From assembly GCF_000428045.1 (NCBI RefSeq), contig NZ_ATZE01000002.1, forward strand, positions 134 through 64,133: DNA of 64,000 nucleotides, written 5' to 3'. Origin of the DNA: Sedimenticola selenatireducens DSM 17993 (GTDB lineage: Bacteria; Pseudomonadota; Gammaproteobacteria; Chromatiales; Chromatiaceae). Made by a program: the position numbers and the translations under genes. The notes under the pieces are model-generated. The model saw only the letters and a program-made list of their open reading frames with translations, did not search any database and had not been told where the DNA came from. Numbering within the stretch: position 1 is the stretch's first letter; each line of letters opens with the position of its first letter. Of the stretch, positions 24,594-34,279 are shown one piece after another.

Positions 24594-27500
24594 ATGGATA
24601 TTGGATTAAGATTAAATCAGGGTGCCTGGTGCTTGGTCGCCGCGACCTTGACCGCTGGCAACCTCGGTATCGCCTACGCAGCACCTGGCGCACTATCAAG
24701 CAGCCCGCTATTCCTGACCAACTATCCGCAGCCCAACATCTTTTTTATGCTGGATGACTCCGGGAGTATGGATTGGGAAGTCATGGTGCAGGGAAATAGC
24801 GGGCGGTTTGCCACCAACCAGCCGGATGGCGCAAGCGTGGCGAGTGCCGGCTCAATTCAGCAGCGGACCACCACCAACAGTGGTTCGGGAAACTGCTCCA
24901 GTGGCGGTTACTCCGGAAGCTATATCTACGGGGTTGAATTCGGCAGCAACAACTATACTGACGGTTCGGACGACTGCTATGTGGCGGACGATCAGGCATG
25001 GCGTTTCCGCAATGCCGATTTCAATCCGCTCTATTTTGACCCCTCTATGGATTACACGCCGTGGCGCGGTAAAAACAAATATGGACAGGTCTACCAGGAT
25101 ATCGCCATTACCAATGCCCCGGACGACCCTTACAGATTCAACTTCTCGTCTCCCCCCGGTGATGCGGAGACGATTAACCTTACCATCCATAACTCGAACT
25201 GGGCCGGGGGTACCTCGCGTGATACCAGCGACTCGGATGGCGACGGCAATCCGGATGGCTTCTGGTTCTATACCTGGAACGATGCAGACGGTGACGGGAA
25301 CTTTGATAATGGAGAGCAGACCGGTTACCAAATCGGCTACATCACGGCGGCACAGATCACGGCGGCTGGCTGGACCAACCCGGATGGAACGATAAAGAGT
25401 GTCGCCGATCTGCAACAGGATTTTGCCAACTGGTTCTCCTACTATCGAAAGCGTGAACTGGTGGCCAAGCGTGCCGTGTCAGAACTGATCTATAACTCTC
25501 AGGCGCGGGTGGGCTTGGCGACCCTGCATAACAATAACGGTGTCGGCATGCCGGTCAAGGATGTTGACAATATTTCAACCCCGGTCGATGCAACCGCGCA
25601 GACCAGCAAGGATAACCTTCTGAAAAAGCTCGGCCAGGTTAACTCGGATGGTGGCACCCCGCTCAGGCTGGGGCTGAGAAATGTCGGCAACTATTTTCAC
25701 AGCTCCGCCACGACGGGTGTGAGCAGCTTGTTCGGCTCCTCTGAGTCATCGCCTATTCTGAGTGCCGCTGAAGGCGGTGAGTGTCAGCAGAACTTTACCG
25801 TGCTGATGACGGACGGCTACTGGAATGGCGGTAGTCCGGGCGTGGGAAATACGGATCAAGATGGCACCGGTCCCTACGATGGCGCCTCCTACGCGGATGG
25901 GTATAGCAATACTCTGGCCGATGTGGCTATGCACTATTATGAAACTGATCTGCATACCGGGTTAGCCAACAAGGTGCCGACCACTGCCGGTCTGGATGAC
26001 AACAATGCTCAGCACATGGTCACCTTTGGTGTTGCCTTTGGTGTTAATGGCACTCTGACGGCTAATCCGCCCAACCGGACAGATCCGTTCGTCTGGCCGC
26101 AACCTTCAGCGGATGCTACCACTACGATCGACGACTTGCGGCATGCGGCTTGGAACGGGCGCGGTGATTTTCTCAGCGCACGGACACCCCAAGACCTGAT
26201 TGATGCCTTGACTGCGGCGATCAGCGAGATCGGCAAGCGCACCGGATCGGCTGCGGCGGTCTCTTTCAACTCGACCAGTCTGCAGACCGATACCAAGATT
26301 TTTCAGGCCAAGTTTGATTCGGGCGACTGGAATGGCGACCTCCGGGCGCTTGAGCTAACGCAGGCGGGCGTGGGTGGTGTCGCTTGGGAGGCGGGGGGTG
26401 TATTGGATGCGCGCAACCTGGCCACTGATCCGAGGGAGATCATTACCTACAACCCAACCGAGAACAAAGGCGTGCCATTCAGCTGGCCGGCCGACTACAC
26501 GTCACTGTCGCAGACAGATGTGGACAGCAACGCGGTGGAGGATCTGCTGGCTAATGCACCGTTTTCCAGCACTACCACTGATCCGGCGGAAATCGCCGCA
26601 AATCAGGCTTACGGTGCCGATATCCTTGCCTACTTCAGGGGGGATCACAGCAAAGAGGGCAGCGGAACCACCGACTTCAGGTCGCGCAATGGCCATCGAC
26701 TCGGGGATATCATCCATTCCGGTCCAATCTATGTTGGCCCCCCCAATGCACCCTACCCGGATCAGATAGAGGGCAGCAGCGCAGCAGAGAGCTACTATAC
26801 ATTCATGACTGTCAATGCCAGCAGGGTGGGGCGTGTCTACGTCGGCGCCAATGACGGCATGCTGCATGGCTTTGACGCCAGTAGTGGGCGGGAGACCATG
26901 GCCTATATTCCGTCGCTGCTCTTCTCCAGCCAGTCTGGCGAGGGTTTGCATCAACTGGCGGCGCAGGGCTACGTACATGATTACTTTGTCGATCTCTCGC
27001 CCACGGTGGCGGATTACTACGATACAACGACTTCCAAATGGAAGACCATTCTGATCGGTGGCCTGCGCGCTGGAGGCAAAGGGCTGTTTGCACTGGATAT
27101 CACCGCGCCAACCGGAACCACGGAAGCCAATGCCTCGGACGTGGCATTGTGGGAGTATACCCATGCCGATCTCGGCTACACCTTCAGCGAAGTGCAAGTG
27201 GGTCGACTGAATAACGGCAAGTGGGCGGCAATTTTCGGCAACGGCTACAATAGCACCGGCGATGGCCGTGCCAAGCTGTTCATCTACTACCTGGATGGTA
27301 CAACACCGACCATTCTCGATACTAAGGCCGGATCTATCGTGGCAGGCTCCTGTGCCGATATTTCCAGCGACTGCAACGGCCTGTCCACTCCTGCCATTGT
27401 TGATCTCAATAGGGATGGCAATATCGATCGGGTCTATGCCGGAGACCTGCATGGCAACCTGTGGGCCTGGGACTTGACCCTGGACAGCGGAAGTTGGAAT

Positions 27501-28322
27501 CCACGCCCCGCCTTTGGTGCAGTTGCTTCCCCGTTGCCTCTGTTCAAGGCCTGTGAGAGTACCCCCTGCACAACGACCAACCGGCAACCGATTACCTCCA
27601 AGCCGGCTGTGGCGTACCATCCAACCGAGGATAATATTACAACTAAACCGAATCTGATGGTCTTCTTCGGTACAGGACAGTACTTGGTGAATAGTGACAA
27701 TAGTTTCGCTGGACTACAGCGCTTTTACGGTGTTTGGGACGGGGGAAGCGGATTTACCTCGGGGCCTCCTTTAGATATGGATGATCTCAAGGCACAGACC
27801 ATCACGACTACTATTTACGATAACGGCGGACCGAACCACGAGGTGGTCCGTACGCTGTCGGCGAATACTGTCAAGTATGGTGTTGGCCCATTTTCCGCTA
27901 CCGATAACCATAAAGGCTGGCGGATTGATCTGCCGACTACCAGCGAACGGATGGTGGTCACCCCATCCGTAGTCGGTGGCCTGGTTACCTTCAATACTAT
28001 GATTCCCCCGGCCAGCGGCATGTGCAGCCAGATCGAATCCGGTTGGTTAATGGCTGCTGATCTGCGCACAGGCGGTGAGCCGGACTTTACCGTGCTGGAT
28101 ATGAATGGCGACGGTGTATTTGATGCCAATGATAGCGTGGGCGGCCATCCCGTGATGGGTCGGTCGACCCAAGGTGTGCCGACCGAGTCGCGATATATAG
28201 TCAACAAGGGTAATGTCATCAGGGTGACCACGGACTCTTCAGGCTATGTAGGTACAACGCCAATGCAGGTGACTCCACCGGAAGGGCCGGGCCGAATGTC
28301 ATGGAGCAGTATCGAATACTAA
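24594..28322 (+). CDS. pilY1: Type IV pilus tip adhesin/mechanosensor PilY1
   Basis: The protein is 1,242 residues from the ATG at 24594, which has a GAGGTG ribosome site. It has a Sec signal ending at AYA (27-29). A von Willebrand A-like region begins at FFMLDDSGSMDWE (about 54, a MIDAS motif). The C-terminal half is a PilY1 beta-propeller (GANDGMLHGFDASSGRE, YGDLHGNLWAWDL-like blades). Calcium-type loops are visible: DSDGDGNPDG and DADGDGNFDNGEQ (about 212-240), DLNRDGNIDR (about 936) and DMNGDGVFDAND (about 1168). PilY1 sits at the pilus tip and controls extension, adhesion and surface sensing. Confidence 0.95.
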   Translation: MDIGLRLNQGAWCLVAATLTAGNLGIAYAAPGALSSSPLFLTNYPQPNIFFMLDDSGSMDWEVMVQGNSGRFATNQPDGASVASAGSIQQRTTTNSGSGNCSSGGYSGSYIYGVEFGSNNYTDGSDDCYVADDQAWRFRNADFNPLYFDPSMDYTPWRGKNKYGQVYQDIAITNAPDDPYRFNFSSPPGDAETINLTIHNSNWAGGTSRDTSDSDGDGNPDGFWFYTWNDADGDGNFDNGEQTGYQIGYITAAQITAAGWTNPDGTIKSVADLQQDFANWFSYYRKRELVAKRAVSELIYNSQARVGLATLHNNNGVGMPVKDVDNISTPVDATAQTSKDNLLKKLGQVNSDGGTPLRLGLRNVGNYFHSSATTGVSSLFGSSESSPILSAAEGGECQQNFTVLMTDGYWNGGSPGVGNTDQDGTGPYDGASYADGYSNTLADVAMHYYETDLHTGLANKVPTTAGLDDNNAQHMVTFGVAFGVNGTLTANPPNRTDPFVWPQPSADATTTIDDLRHAAWNGRGDFLSARTPQDLIDALTAAISEIGKRTGSAAAVSFNSTSLQTDTKIFQAKFDSGDWNGDLRALELTQAGVGGVAWEAGGVLDARNLATDPREIITYNPTENKGVPFSWPADYTSLSQTDVDSNAVEDLLANAPFSSTTTDPAEIAANQAYGADILAYFRGDHSKEGSGTTDFRSRNGHRLGDIIHSGPIYVGPPNAPYPDQIEGSSAAESYYTFMTVNASRVGRVYVGANDGMLHGFDASSGRETMAYIPSLLFSSQSGEGLHQLAAQGYVHDYFVDLSPTVADYYDTTTSKWKTILIGGLRAGGKGLFALDITAPTGTTEANASDVALWEYTHADLGYTFSEVQVGRLNNGKWAAIFGNGYNSTGDGRAKLFIYYLDGTTPTILDTKAGSIVAGSCADISSDCNGLSTPAIVDLNRDGNIDRVYAGDLHGNLWAWDLTLDSGSWNPRPAFGAVASPLPLFKACESTPCTTTNRQPITSKPAVAYHPTEDNITTKPNLMVFFGTGQYLVNSDNSFAGLQRFYGVWDGGSGFTSGPPLDMDDLKAQTITTTIYDNGGPNHEVVRTLSANTVKYGVGPFSATDNHKGWRIDLPTTSERMVVTPSVVGGLVTFNTMIPPASGMCSQIESGWLMAADLRTGGEPDFTVLDMNGDGVFDANDSVGGHPVMGRSTQGVPTESRYIVNKGNVIRVTTDSSGYVGTTPMQVTPPEGPGRMSWSSIEY

Positions 28323-28363
28323 TGAAAGCGCTTACCGTCGTCCGGGAGCAAGAGGGTATAAAA

Positions 28364-28693
28364 ATGAAGAGAAGATTCTCTAAACTATGGCTGTTTTTCT
28401 GCCTGCTGGGCTCTGCTTCACTTGGCGTGGCACAAAATCTTCCAAGCTACTATCCCGCTGATTTTGATAATATCGGGGTTGTGGATGCGGTCGGAACCCG
28501 GGGAGAGAGCCTGGTGGTGGGCGATGTGTTCTATAACGTCTCATCCGAGACACAGGTACATGGCCTCCGTAGCCGCAAGGTAACTCTGGGGTGGATCAAG
28601 CCGGGCTCCCGCATTGGCTTTACACAACAGGGTGACTACATATTCGAGATATGGTTGTTACCCGGTGACTACGCAGCAGGTAACAAGGAGTGA
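28364..28693 (+). CDS. pilY2: PilY2-like fimbrial biogenesis protein
   Basis: The 109-residue protein has a Sec signal (MKRRFSKLWLFFCLLGSASLGVAQ) and a small beta-rich domain (GVVDAVGTRGESLVVGDVFYN). It lies between pilY1 and pilE, exactly where pilY2 lies in Pseudomonas. I chose the ATG at 28364 because the signal peptide follows directly; the open frame extends back into pilY1. Its function in pilus biogenesis is poorly defined. Confidence 0.8.
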   Translation: MKRRFSKLWLFFCLLGSASLGVAQNLPSYYPADFDNIGVVDAVGTRGESLVVGDVFYNVSSETQVHGLRSRKVTLGWIKPGSRIGFTQQGDYIFEIWLLPGDYAAGNKE

Positions 28694-28695
28694 TA

Positions 28696-29136
28696 ATGGC
28701 GCGCGCAACTTCCTGGGGTTTTACCCTGATCGAATTGATGATTGTCGTCGCCATCGCCGCCATCCTGGCGGCAATCGCCTATCCCTCCTATACGGAACAG
28801 GTGCGGAAGACGCGTCGCTCCAACTGCGCGGGAGAATTGGTAGGCTTGGCCAACGCGATGGAGCGCTTTTTTACTGAGAATGCAACCTATGCTGGTGCTA
28901 CGGTGGGGAGTAATTCGGGAGATATATTTCCGGCCCAGTGTCCAGTTGACGGTGGCACAGCGTACTATAATTTGGCGATCGCTCTCCAGACTGGTAACTC
29001 GTTTCGAGTGGAGGCTACGCCTACTGGTGCTCAAGCGGCTGATACCTGTGGAGTTCTCGGCTACACCAATACTGGAGAGAAGCAAGCCAAGGGTGGGTCG
29101 ACCACTGCGGCAGATATAACCGAGTGCTGGAAGTAG
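28696..29136 (+). CDS. pilE: Type IV minor pilin PilE
   Basis: The 146-residue protein has the leader MARATSWG and then FTLIELMIVVAIAAILAAIAYPSYTEQVRKTRR, a classical type IVa pilin N-terminus. The globular part has paired cysteines (NCAGELV, QCPVDGG, DTCGVLG, ECWK). An AAGGAG ribosome site lies five bases before the ATG at 28696. It is the last gene of the minor-pilin operon. By position it is the PilE minor pilin rather than the major subunit PilA. Confidence 0.93.
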   Translation: MARATSWGFTLIELMIVVAIAAILAAIAYPSYTEQVRKTRRSNCAGELVGLANAMERFFTENATYAGATVGSNSGDIFPAQCPVDGGTAYYNLAIALQTGNSFRVEATPTGAQAADTCGVLGYTNTGEKQAKGGSTTAADITECWK

Positions 29137-29237
29137 TCTGTTGCGGGTCTGTGCGACCTGATCGATGCTCGACTCTGCTGTGAGGCCGGTGTTTACTTCA
29201 CTGGTTCGTCAAACGAATGTATGCACAGGCAGGAAGG

Positions 29238-29260
29238 GTGGGCAGGTTTTCTGTGCCCAC
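29238..29260. terminator. Hairpin between convergent pilE and ispH
   Basis: GTGGGCA (29238-29244) pairs with TGCCCAC (29254-29260) around a GGTTTTCTG loop. It lies between two convergent genes, as expected for a bidirectional terminator, but lacks a proper T-run on either strand. Confidence 0.35.
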
Positions 29261-29287
29261 GCAGTTAGTGCAAGTACCTCCCGTTGA

Positions 29288-30235
29288 CTAGGGTTCTGCC
29301 AACCGTCTTGGCAGCGAAAATGTCACATTCTCCTCACGCCCGCTCAGGGTCCTGACCGAGGTGGCGCCGCGCTCCTTGAGCTTTTTTATCACTTCATCCA
29401 CCAGCAGGTCGGGGGCGGAAGCGCCGGCGGTCAGGCCGACCATGTTGATGCCGTTCAGCCAGTTTGGGTCGATGTCATCGGCTCGGTCGATCAGGTAGGC
29501 GGGAGTGTCGGACTGCAGGGCCAGTTCCCGCAGCCGGTTGGAGTTGGAACTGTTGGGCGAGCCCACCACCAGCACCAGATCGCACTGTTTGGCCAGTTCC
29601 TTGACTGCATCCTGGCGGTTCTGGGTGGCGTAGCAGATGTCATTCTGCTTGGGGCCCTGGATCTGCGGGAAGCGTGTTTTCAGGGCGTTGATCACCTTGG
29701 CGGTGTCATCCATGGAGAGGGTGGTCTGGGTGACGAATGCGAGATTCTTCGGATCCTTGATCTGTAATCCCGCCACATCGTCGGCGGTCACCACCAGGTA
29801 GATGCCGCCCCGGTCGTCCCGGTTATTGTACTGCCCCATGGTGCCTTCCACTTCCGGGTGGCCCCGATGGCCGATCAGGATCACCTCGTGACCGTTTCGG
29901 CTGTGCCGGGCCACCTCAAGGTGGACCTTGGTTACCAGAGGGCAGGTGGCGTCAAACACCTGCAGCTTGCGCCGTTCTGCCTCTTCCCTGACCGCCTGTG
30001 CCACGCCGTGGGCGCTGAAGATCACCGTGCTGTCTTCGGGGATTTCGTCCAGCTCGTCAACGAAAATGGCACCGGCCTTTTTCAGGCTGTCCACTACGTA
30101 GCGATTGTGTACCACTTCATGACGTACATAGATCGGGGCACCGAAAATCTGCAGGGCCCGTTCCACGATCTCGATGGCACGGTCGACCCCGGCACAGAAA
30201 CCACGGGGATTGGCGAGCAGTATTTCCATGGGCAT
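29288..30235 (-). CDS. ispH: 4-hydroxy-3-methylbut-2-enyl diphosphate reductase
   Basis: The 315-residue iron-sulfur enzyme makes IPP and DMAPP in the last step of the MEP isoprenoid pathway. The three cluster cysteines appear in [28 protein letters not shown] and [11 protein letters not shown]. The [10 protein letters not shown] segment and the NSSNSNRL substrate loop are present. It lies 14 bases downstream of an FKBP gene, the same pairing as fkpB-ispH in E. coli. Confidence 0.96.
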   Translation of the reverse strand: MPMEILLANPRGFCAGVDRAIEIVERALQIFGAPIYVRHEVVHNRYVVDSLKKAGAIFVDELDEIPEDSTVIFSAHGVAQAVREEAERRKLQVFDATCPLVTKVHLEVARHSRNGHEVILIGHRGHPEVEGTMGQYNNRDDRGGIYLVVTADDVAGLQIKDPKNLAFVTQTTLSMDDTAKVINALKTRFPQIQGPKQNDICYATQNRQDAVKELAKQCDLVLVVGSPNSSNSNRLRELALQSDTPAYLIDRADDIDPNWLNGINMVGLTAGASAPDLLVDEVIKKLKERGATSVRTLSGREENVTFSLPRRLAEP

Positions 30236-30249
30236 ATCCGGTTTCGCGC

Positions 30250-30696
30250 TTATGGGTTGTTGATGCTGATGATCTGGACGGTAAAGACAATATCGTGACC
30301 GGCCAGTGGATGATTGAAGTCGACCTTCACCTGCGCCTCATCCAGTTCCTGGACAATGCCGGCCAGCTCATCGCCGGCCGGCGTGGCAAAACTGATAACC
30401 AGTTCCGGCTCCAGCTCCATATCCGACGGGAATGAACTACGGGGCATGAAATAGGCCTTCTCCTCGTCCCGGGGACCAAAGGCGTTCTCCGCCTCCAGAA
30501 TCAGCGACTGCTTCTCGCCTGGCTTCAGACCATACAGGGTTTTTTCAAGGTTTTCCGTCAGGTTGCCGGTGCCCATGGTGAGGGTGACCGGGTCATCGTC
30601 GAAGGTCGTGGTGATTACGGTGCCGTCACAGAGCGCAATGGCGAAGTGCAGGGTTACTTCGTCGCTGCTGGTGATTTCCGCTAGTTGTTCGGTCAA
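30250..30696 (-). CDS. fkpB: FKBP-type peptidyl-prolyl isomerase (SlpA/FkpB type)
   Basis: The 148-residue FKBP of the SlyD/FkpB class has the core [20 protein letters not shown] and an inserted chaperone flap. It then shows the conserved [18 protein letters not shown] closing strand. It lacks the histidine-rich tail of SlyD, favouring FkpB. It assists folding in the cytosol and is probably co-transcribed with ispH. Confidence 0.9.
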   Translation of the reverse strand: MTEQLAEITSSDEVTLHFAIALCDGTVITTTFDDDPVTLTMGTGNLTENLEKTLYGLKPGEKQSLILEAENAFGPRDEEKAYFMPRSSFPSDMELEPELVISFATPAGDELAGIVQELDEAQVKVDFNHPLAGHDIVFTVQIISINNP

Positions 30697-30752
30697 GGTT
30701 GCGATTCCGTCTTGGTTGGGGGCTGGTCGGGTGAAAGATGCACTGGATCGCG

Positions 30753-31304
30753 CTAGATCTCCTTGCGCCAGTAAACCTCTTCACCGCCATTGTGCCTTAC
30801 CAGTACGCGGGCAATGACAAACAGCAGGTCCGAGAGTCTGTTGAGGTATTTGAGTCCGGTCTGGTTGACCTGTTCATTTTCGTCTCTGGCAAGCTGCGTC
30901 AGACGCCGTTCGGCACGACGGCACACCGCCCTGGCATGGTGGCAGCTGGCCGCCAGCAGATTTCCGGCGGGCAGGATGAACTCCTGCAGGGGTGGCAGGT
31001 TTTCATTTAGCCGGTCCAGGTGCTGTTCGAGGTTGGCGACGGCCTGGTCGCTCATCACGCTGTGGCCCGGCATGGCCAGCTCGCCCCCCAGGTCGAACAG
31101 GCGGTGCTGGATTCCGGTGAGCAGTTGTTCTATCTCCGGCGGTGGGCTGTGGGTGATCAGGATGCCGATCAGGCAGTTCAGCTCATCAATGGTGCCTATG
31201 GCCTCGATTCGGGTGCTGTCCTTGTCTACCCGTCGGCCGTCGCCCAGCCCGGTGGTGCCCTTGTCCCCTGTACGGGTGTAAATCTTGGATAATCTGTAGC
31301 CCAT
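30753..31304 (-). CDS. Cob(I)yrinic acid a,c-diamide adenosyltransferase, PduO type
   Basis: The 183-residue protein has the PduO/MMAB opening LSKIYTRTGDKGTTGLGDGRRV, an ATP-binding loop. IEAIGTIDELNCLIGIL follows, and later ARAVCRRAERRLTQLAR. It transfers the adenosyl group from ATP to cob(I)alamin to form coenzyme B12. It lies 56 bases upstream of fkpB in the same direction. No cobalamin-dependent enzyme is in the window. Confidence 0.94.
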   Translation of the reverse strand: MGYRLSKIYTRTGDKGTTGLGDGRRVDKDSTRIEAIGTIDELNCLIGILITHSPPPEIEQLLTGIQHRLFDLGGELAMPGHSVMSDQAVANLEQHLDRLNENLPPLQEFILPAGNLLAASCHHARAVCRRAERRLTQLARDENEQVNQTGLKYLNRLSDLLFVIARVLVRHNGGEEVYWRKEI

Positions 31305-31415
31305 ATCAGCATCTGCGCAGCGGTAAAGATGCCCGATTATAGCAACTGCACAACGGAGCGTCTCGGATCGTGCTACTGGTCTGCGTCCAGCCTATCAATC
31401 GTCAGGGCGAATCGC

Positions 31416-31468
31416 CTGTAGGAGTGACGTCCTCGCCGCGAATTCGGCCCGGGGCAGGCCTCCTACAG
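31416..31468. repeat. REP-like palindrome, TGTAGGAG family (best-formed copy)
   Basis: It begins CTGTAGGAGTGACGTCCTCG and ends GGCCTCCTACAG, with the nine-base ends perfectly inverted. The centre, CGCCGCGAATTCGGCCCG, is shared with the other copies. Confidence 0.75.
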
Positions 31469-31586
31469 TGGGTTTTTGTGTGCCTCTTGGGCGTGGGTGC
31501 GTCGGTGATTGGCGAGACTATTGCAATATTTTCAATAAGGCGTATTATTTTCTTCATCCAAAAATTCACATATCTTGGATAACATC

Positions 31587-31781
31587 ATGATTATAAAAGA
31601 CTATGGCTCTGTTGGCACTCTTCCATTGTACGAAGTAAAAGAGCTCAGCATGGAAGAGGCGTTGCTGGTTCTGGCTGCGGATAAGGAGTCGCTACGGCAG
31701 CGGATGCGTACAGCGGCCGTGGTGCCGCCCCGACGTTTCCCTTGGGCGGTGCCCATAACGACCGGTTCAGCGGCAGCCTGA
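31587..31781 (+). CDS. Doubtful small protein
   Basis: The 64-residue frame begins MIIKDYGSVGTLPLYEVKEL and continues with an acidic helix-like SMEEALLVLAADKESLRQRM. An AT-rich promoter-like stretch (TTGCAA ... TATTAT) lies upstream but the ribosome site is weak. I recognise no family. It may be real or a chance frame. Confidence 0.35.
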   Translation: MIIKDYGSVGTLPLYEVKELSMEEALLVLAADKESLRQRMRTAAVVPPRRFPWAVPITTGSAAA

Positions 31782-31820
31782 CAGGATTATTCTTGATCGG
31801 TTAGTACGGGCGGTTGGTCG

Positions 31821-31961
31821 TCAGGAGAGCAGTTCCTGGGTGACAAAGAGATAGCCAAGTACGCTGAGCAGGACCGCGATGCTGGCGTATTGGAGAATGA
31901 TACAGATGCCGGGAAGGCTGTTGCACGCTTTACTGAAACCGCATAACTTACAATTTTTCAA
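31821..31961 (-). CDS. 46-residue CxxC membrane peptide
   Basis: A TTG start at 31961 is preceded by an AAGGGG ribosome site seven bases away. The product opens MKNCKLCGFSKACNSLPGIC, with four cysteines in the pattern CxxC-x5-C-x6-C. One membrane helix follows (IILQYASIAVLLSVLGYLFV), then a short tail. The layout of an N-terminal cysteine cluster before a single helix suggests a metal-binding or redox-active anchored peptide. It is too short to have been called automatically. No function is known to me. Confidence 0.6.
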   Translation of the reverse strand: MKNCKLCGFSKACNSLPGICIILQYASIAVLLSVLGYLFVTQELLS

Positions 31962-31982
31962 TCGAAAACCCCTTGAACTGCT

Positions 31983-32096
31983 TTAGGTATCCATCCCTGT
32001 TTTTTTAATGGCTTGAGACCCGCCACGCCATCGCATCCTCTCATACATTTTGATGTCGATGTCCTGCATGAAAATCTATACGCAGATAAGCTTCAT
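31983..32096 (-). pseudogene. Small frame interrupted by an amber codon at codon 7
   Basis: An unusually strong GAGGAG ribosome site precedes ATG at 32096. The frame reads MKLICV, then TAG (32076-32078), then continues in frame for 30 codons (IFMQDIDIKMYERMRWRGGS ...) to TAA. The stop is 21 bases before the start of the 46-residue CxxC peptide. It could be a decayed small gene, a leader peptide coupled to the next gene, or a short separate gene restarting at the ATG at 32069. Confidence 0.35.
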
Positions 32097-32278
32097 TGAT
32101 CACTCCTCATTTGCAACTGATGTGCGGAATGCCGGAAAATTATTCGTATTAAGATAAGTCAGGCGCCGACAAGTCCGCACTCTCCGGGGGGCTATTATCA
32201 CTGGCCTGATGGGGTAGAATTGGCGACTAATTACCGCTGATCATTAACGCGGACCAGAACCGTAGTGAGGAACATGAC

Positions 32279-32623
32279 ATGCTGATCGAAGGGCCAATGA
32301 ATATCACCATTTCCGATCCGGCCGACGGTCAGGGCAAGGTGCTGGTTATCCTGTTTACCCCGGAGTTCCAGGCTTTGCCTCTGAAACAGCAGGGGCAGCA
32401 GTTCCAGGACTATATGCGGCTGTTGGCCCGGCATATCGATTCGCAGGATGCTGTGGATGAACGGAATCGGGCCGGCATGGCGATTATCTATCAGTTCGCC
32501 GATCAGCTGCTGCCCCATATCCTCAGTGGTGATCTGGCCCTGGAGGAGCGGATTGTGCTGCAGATACGCCAGGAGGCCCAGGCGGTCGCCTTGACCGACC
32601 TGCTTGCCACGCCACTTAATTGA
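32279..32623 (+). CDS. Conserved-looking hypothetical upstream of rimO
   Basis: The 114-residue soluble protein opens [20 protein letters not shown] and contains a mixed beta-alpha pattern with a helical second half ([18 protein letters not shown]). A GTGAGGAA ribosome site precedes the ATG. It ends five bases before the rimO ATG, so the two are almost certainly co-transcribed. No motif identifies a function; a role linked to ribosome modification is only suggested by position. Confidence 0.7.
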   Translation: MLIEGPMNITISDPADGQGKVLVILFTPEFQALPLKQQGQQFQDYMRLLARHIDSQDAVDERNRAGMAIIYQFADQLLPHILSGDLALEERIVLQIRQEAQAVALTDLLATPLN

Positions 32624-32628
32624 TTCTC

Positions 32629-33948
32629 ATGAACAGCCCGTCTCCGCAGATCGGTTTTATCAGTCTCGGCTGCCCCAAGAATCTGGTCGACTCCGAACGC
32701 ATCCTCACCCAGTTACGTGCCGAGGGTTACGCCATCGCCTACAGTTACGAGGGGGCCGATCTGGTGGTGGTCAACACCTGCGGCTTTATCGATGCGGCGG
32801 TGGAGGAGTCGCTGGAGACCATCGGCGAGGCGCTGAACGAGAATGGCCGGGTGATTGTGACCGGCTGCCTCGGCGTCAGGGAGGACGAGGTGCGTGCGGT
32901 GCACCCGGGTGTGCTGGCGGTCACCGGTCCCCACGCCTATGAAGCGGTGATGCAGGCGGTGCATGCCCATCTGCCGGCCCCCCATGACCCCTATGTCAGT
33001 CTGGTGCCGCCCCAGGGAGTCAAACTGACGCCGCGCCACTACGCCTATCTGAAGATTTCCGAGGGGTGTAATCACCGCTGTACCTTTTGCATCATTCCCC
33101 AATTGCGCGGGGACCTGGTAAGCCGGCCGGTGGGAGAGGTGGTCCGCGAGGCGGAAAATCTGGTCAGCGCCGGGGTGCGTGAACTGCTGGTGGTGTCACA
33201 GGATACCAGCGCCTATGGCGTGGACCTCAAGTATCGCACTGACCTGGTCGGTGGGAAAATCCTCAAGACCCGGCTAAAAGAGCTGGCCACGGCCCTGGGT
33301 GATCTGCAGGCCTGGACCCGGTTGCATTATGTCTATCCCTACCCGAGCGTGGATGACCTGATTCCGCTGATGGCAGAGGGGCTCATCCTGCCCTATCTGG
33401 ATATGCCCCTGCAGCATGCCAATCGCGCGATCCTGAAGGCGATGCAGCGCCCGGCCGCCAGTGAGCGGGTGTTGGAGCGCATTCGACACTGGCGACAGAT
33501 CTGTCCCGACCTGACCCTGCGCAGCACCTTTATTGTCGGTTTTCCCGGCGAGACGGAGGCGTCTTTTAATGAGTTGCTGGCATTTCTTCAGGAGGCGCGG
33601 CTGGACCGGGTGGGCTGTTTTGCCTACTCGCCGGTGGTGGGGGCGACCGCCAACGCATTGCCGGACCCGGTGCCGGAGTCGCTCAAACAGGAGCGACTGG
33701 AGCGGTTCATGGAGGTGCAGGAGCAGATTAGCCGGGAGCGCCTGGCCGACAAGGTCGGCAGCCAGATGATTGTACTGGTGGATGGGGTGACCGAGGATAG
33801 CGTGGTTGCCCGCAGTTCCGCCGATGCGCCGGAGATCGACGGCAATGTACTGATTGCCGGCGGCTGGGATCTGGAACCGGGGGATTTTGTTGAGGTAACG
33901 ATTACCGGCTCGGATGCACACGATCTGTACGCCGAGCCGGTATTATAA
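32629..33948 (+). CDS. rimO: Ribosomal protein S12 methylthiotransferase RimO
   Basis: The 439-residue radical-SAM enzyme adds a methylthio group to an aspartate of ribosomal protein S12. The N-terminal UPF0004 domain has the cluster cysteines in [22 protein letters not shown] and TGCLGVRE. The radical-SAM motif is [17 protein letters not shown], and a C-terminal TRAM domain is present. The ATG at 32629 fits the family start. It is convergent with the DUF2892 gene, only nine bases apart. Confidence 0.96.
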   Translation: MNSPSPQIGFISLGCPKNLVDSERILTQLRAEGYAIAYSYEGADLVVVNTCGFIDAAVEESLETIGEALNENGRVIVTGCLGVREDEVRAVHPGVLAVTGPHAYEAVMQAVHAHLPAPHDPYVSLVPPQGVKLTPRHYAYLKISEGCNHRCTFCIIPQLRGDLVSRPVGEVVREAENLVSAGVRELLVVSQDTSAYGVDLKYRTDLVGGKILKTRLKELATALGDLQAWTRLHYVYPYPSVDDLIPLMAEGLILPYLDMPLQHANRAILKAMQRPAASERVLERIRHWRQICPDLTLRSTFIVGFPGETEASFNELLAFLQEARLDRVGCFAYSPVVGATANALPDPVPESLKQERLERFMEVQEQISRERLADKVGSQMIVLVDGVTEDSVVARSSADAPEIDGNVLIAGGWDLEPGDFVEVTITGSDAHDLYAEPVL

Positions 33949-33956
33949 ACAGGATT

Positions 33957-34163
33957 TCAGGCAGTTTTTGCGCCCAGTGCCTTGAGAATATTGCCCAGCG
34001 GACAGAAGCCGGTGAAGGCAGACTGGAACAGGTTCAGGCCGACAAAAGCGGTAAACCAGTGCCAGTTGGTGCTGTGAAACAGTGGGCTCTGCTCCCAGCC
34101 GAGTGCCAGGCTGAGCAGGATGAAGAAGCCGGCAAAGGCGAGAATCATACGGTCGATGGTCAT
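33957..34163 (-). CDS. DUF2892 (YgaP-type) small membrane protein
   Basis: The 68-residue protein opens [20 protein letters not shown] and has a second hydrophobic stretch ending [23 protein letters not shown], the hallmark of the YgaP membrane domain. In YgaP this domain follows a rhodanese domain. Standalone copies are common in sulfur-metabolising bacteria. A symmetrical AT-rich site 70 bases upstream could be its operator. Confidence 0.9.
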   Translation of the reverse strand: MTIDRMILAFAGFFILLSLALGWEQSPLFHSTNWHWFTAFVGLNLFQSAFTGFCPLGNILKALGAKTA

Positions 34164-34229
34164 GTTATACCTCCCTCTATTCGGGGTTGTTCATGCGGGG
34201 CGTAGCGGATGGCCCGGGAAATGAAAAAC

Positions 34230-34249
34230 ATATTAGCATATTCTAATAT
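34230..34249. promoter_or_regulatory. Symmetrical operator-like site ATATTAG-N6-CTAATAT
   Basis: Perfect seven-base arms lie in the 116-base gap between the divergent DUF2892 and phosphotransferase/P-loop genes. The form resembles ArsR-family (BigR/SqrR-type) boxes that control DUF2892 and rhodanese operons. That resemblance is from memory and the regulator is not in the window. Confidence 0.5.
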
Positions 34250-34279
34250 TATGTCAATCATTCAATGGAGCAATAAGAC

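Larger units (their letters stand above)
31305..32278. other. One-kilobase low-density stretch with small genes only
   Basis: No protein longer than about 65 residues is supported here. It contains a REP-like palindrome (31416-31468), a doubtful plus-strand small frame (31587-31781), a convincing 46-residue minus-strand gene (31821-31961) and an amber-interrupted small frame (31983-32096). From 32097 to 32278 I see only the upstream region of the next gene. Confidence 0.6.

Noticed and set aside
26502-27620. 372-residue frame antisense to pilY1
   Set aside because: It overlaps the pilY1 propeller domain and lacks a ribosome site or family features.
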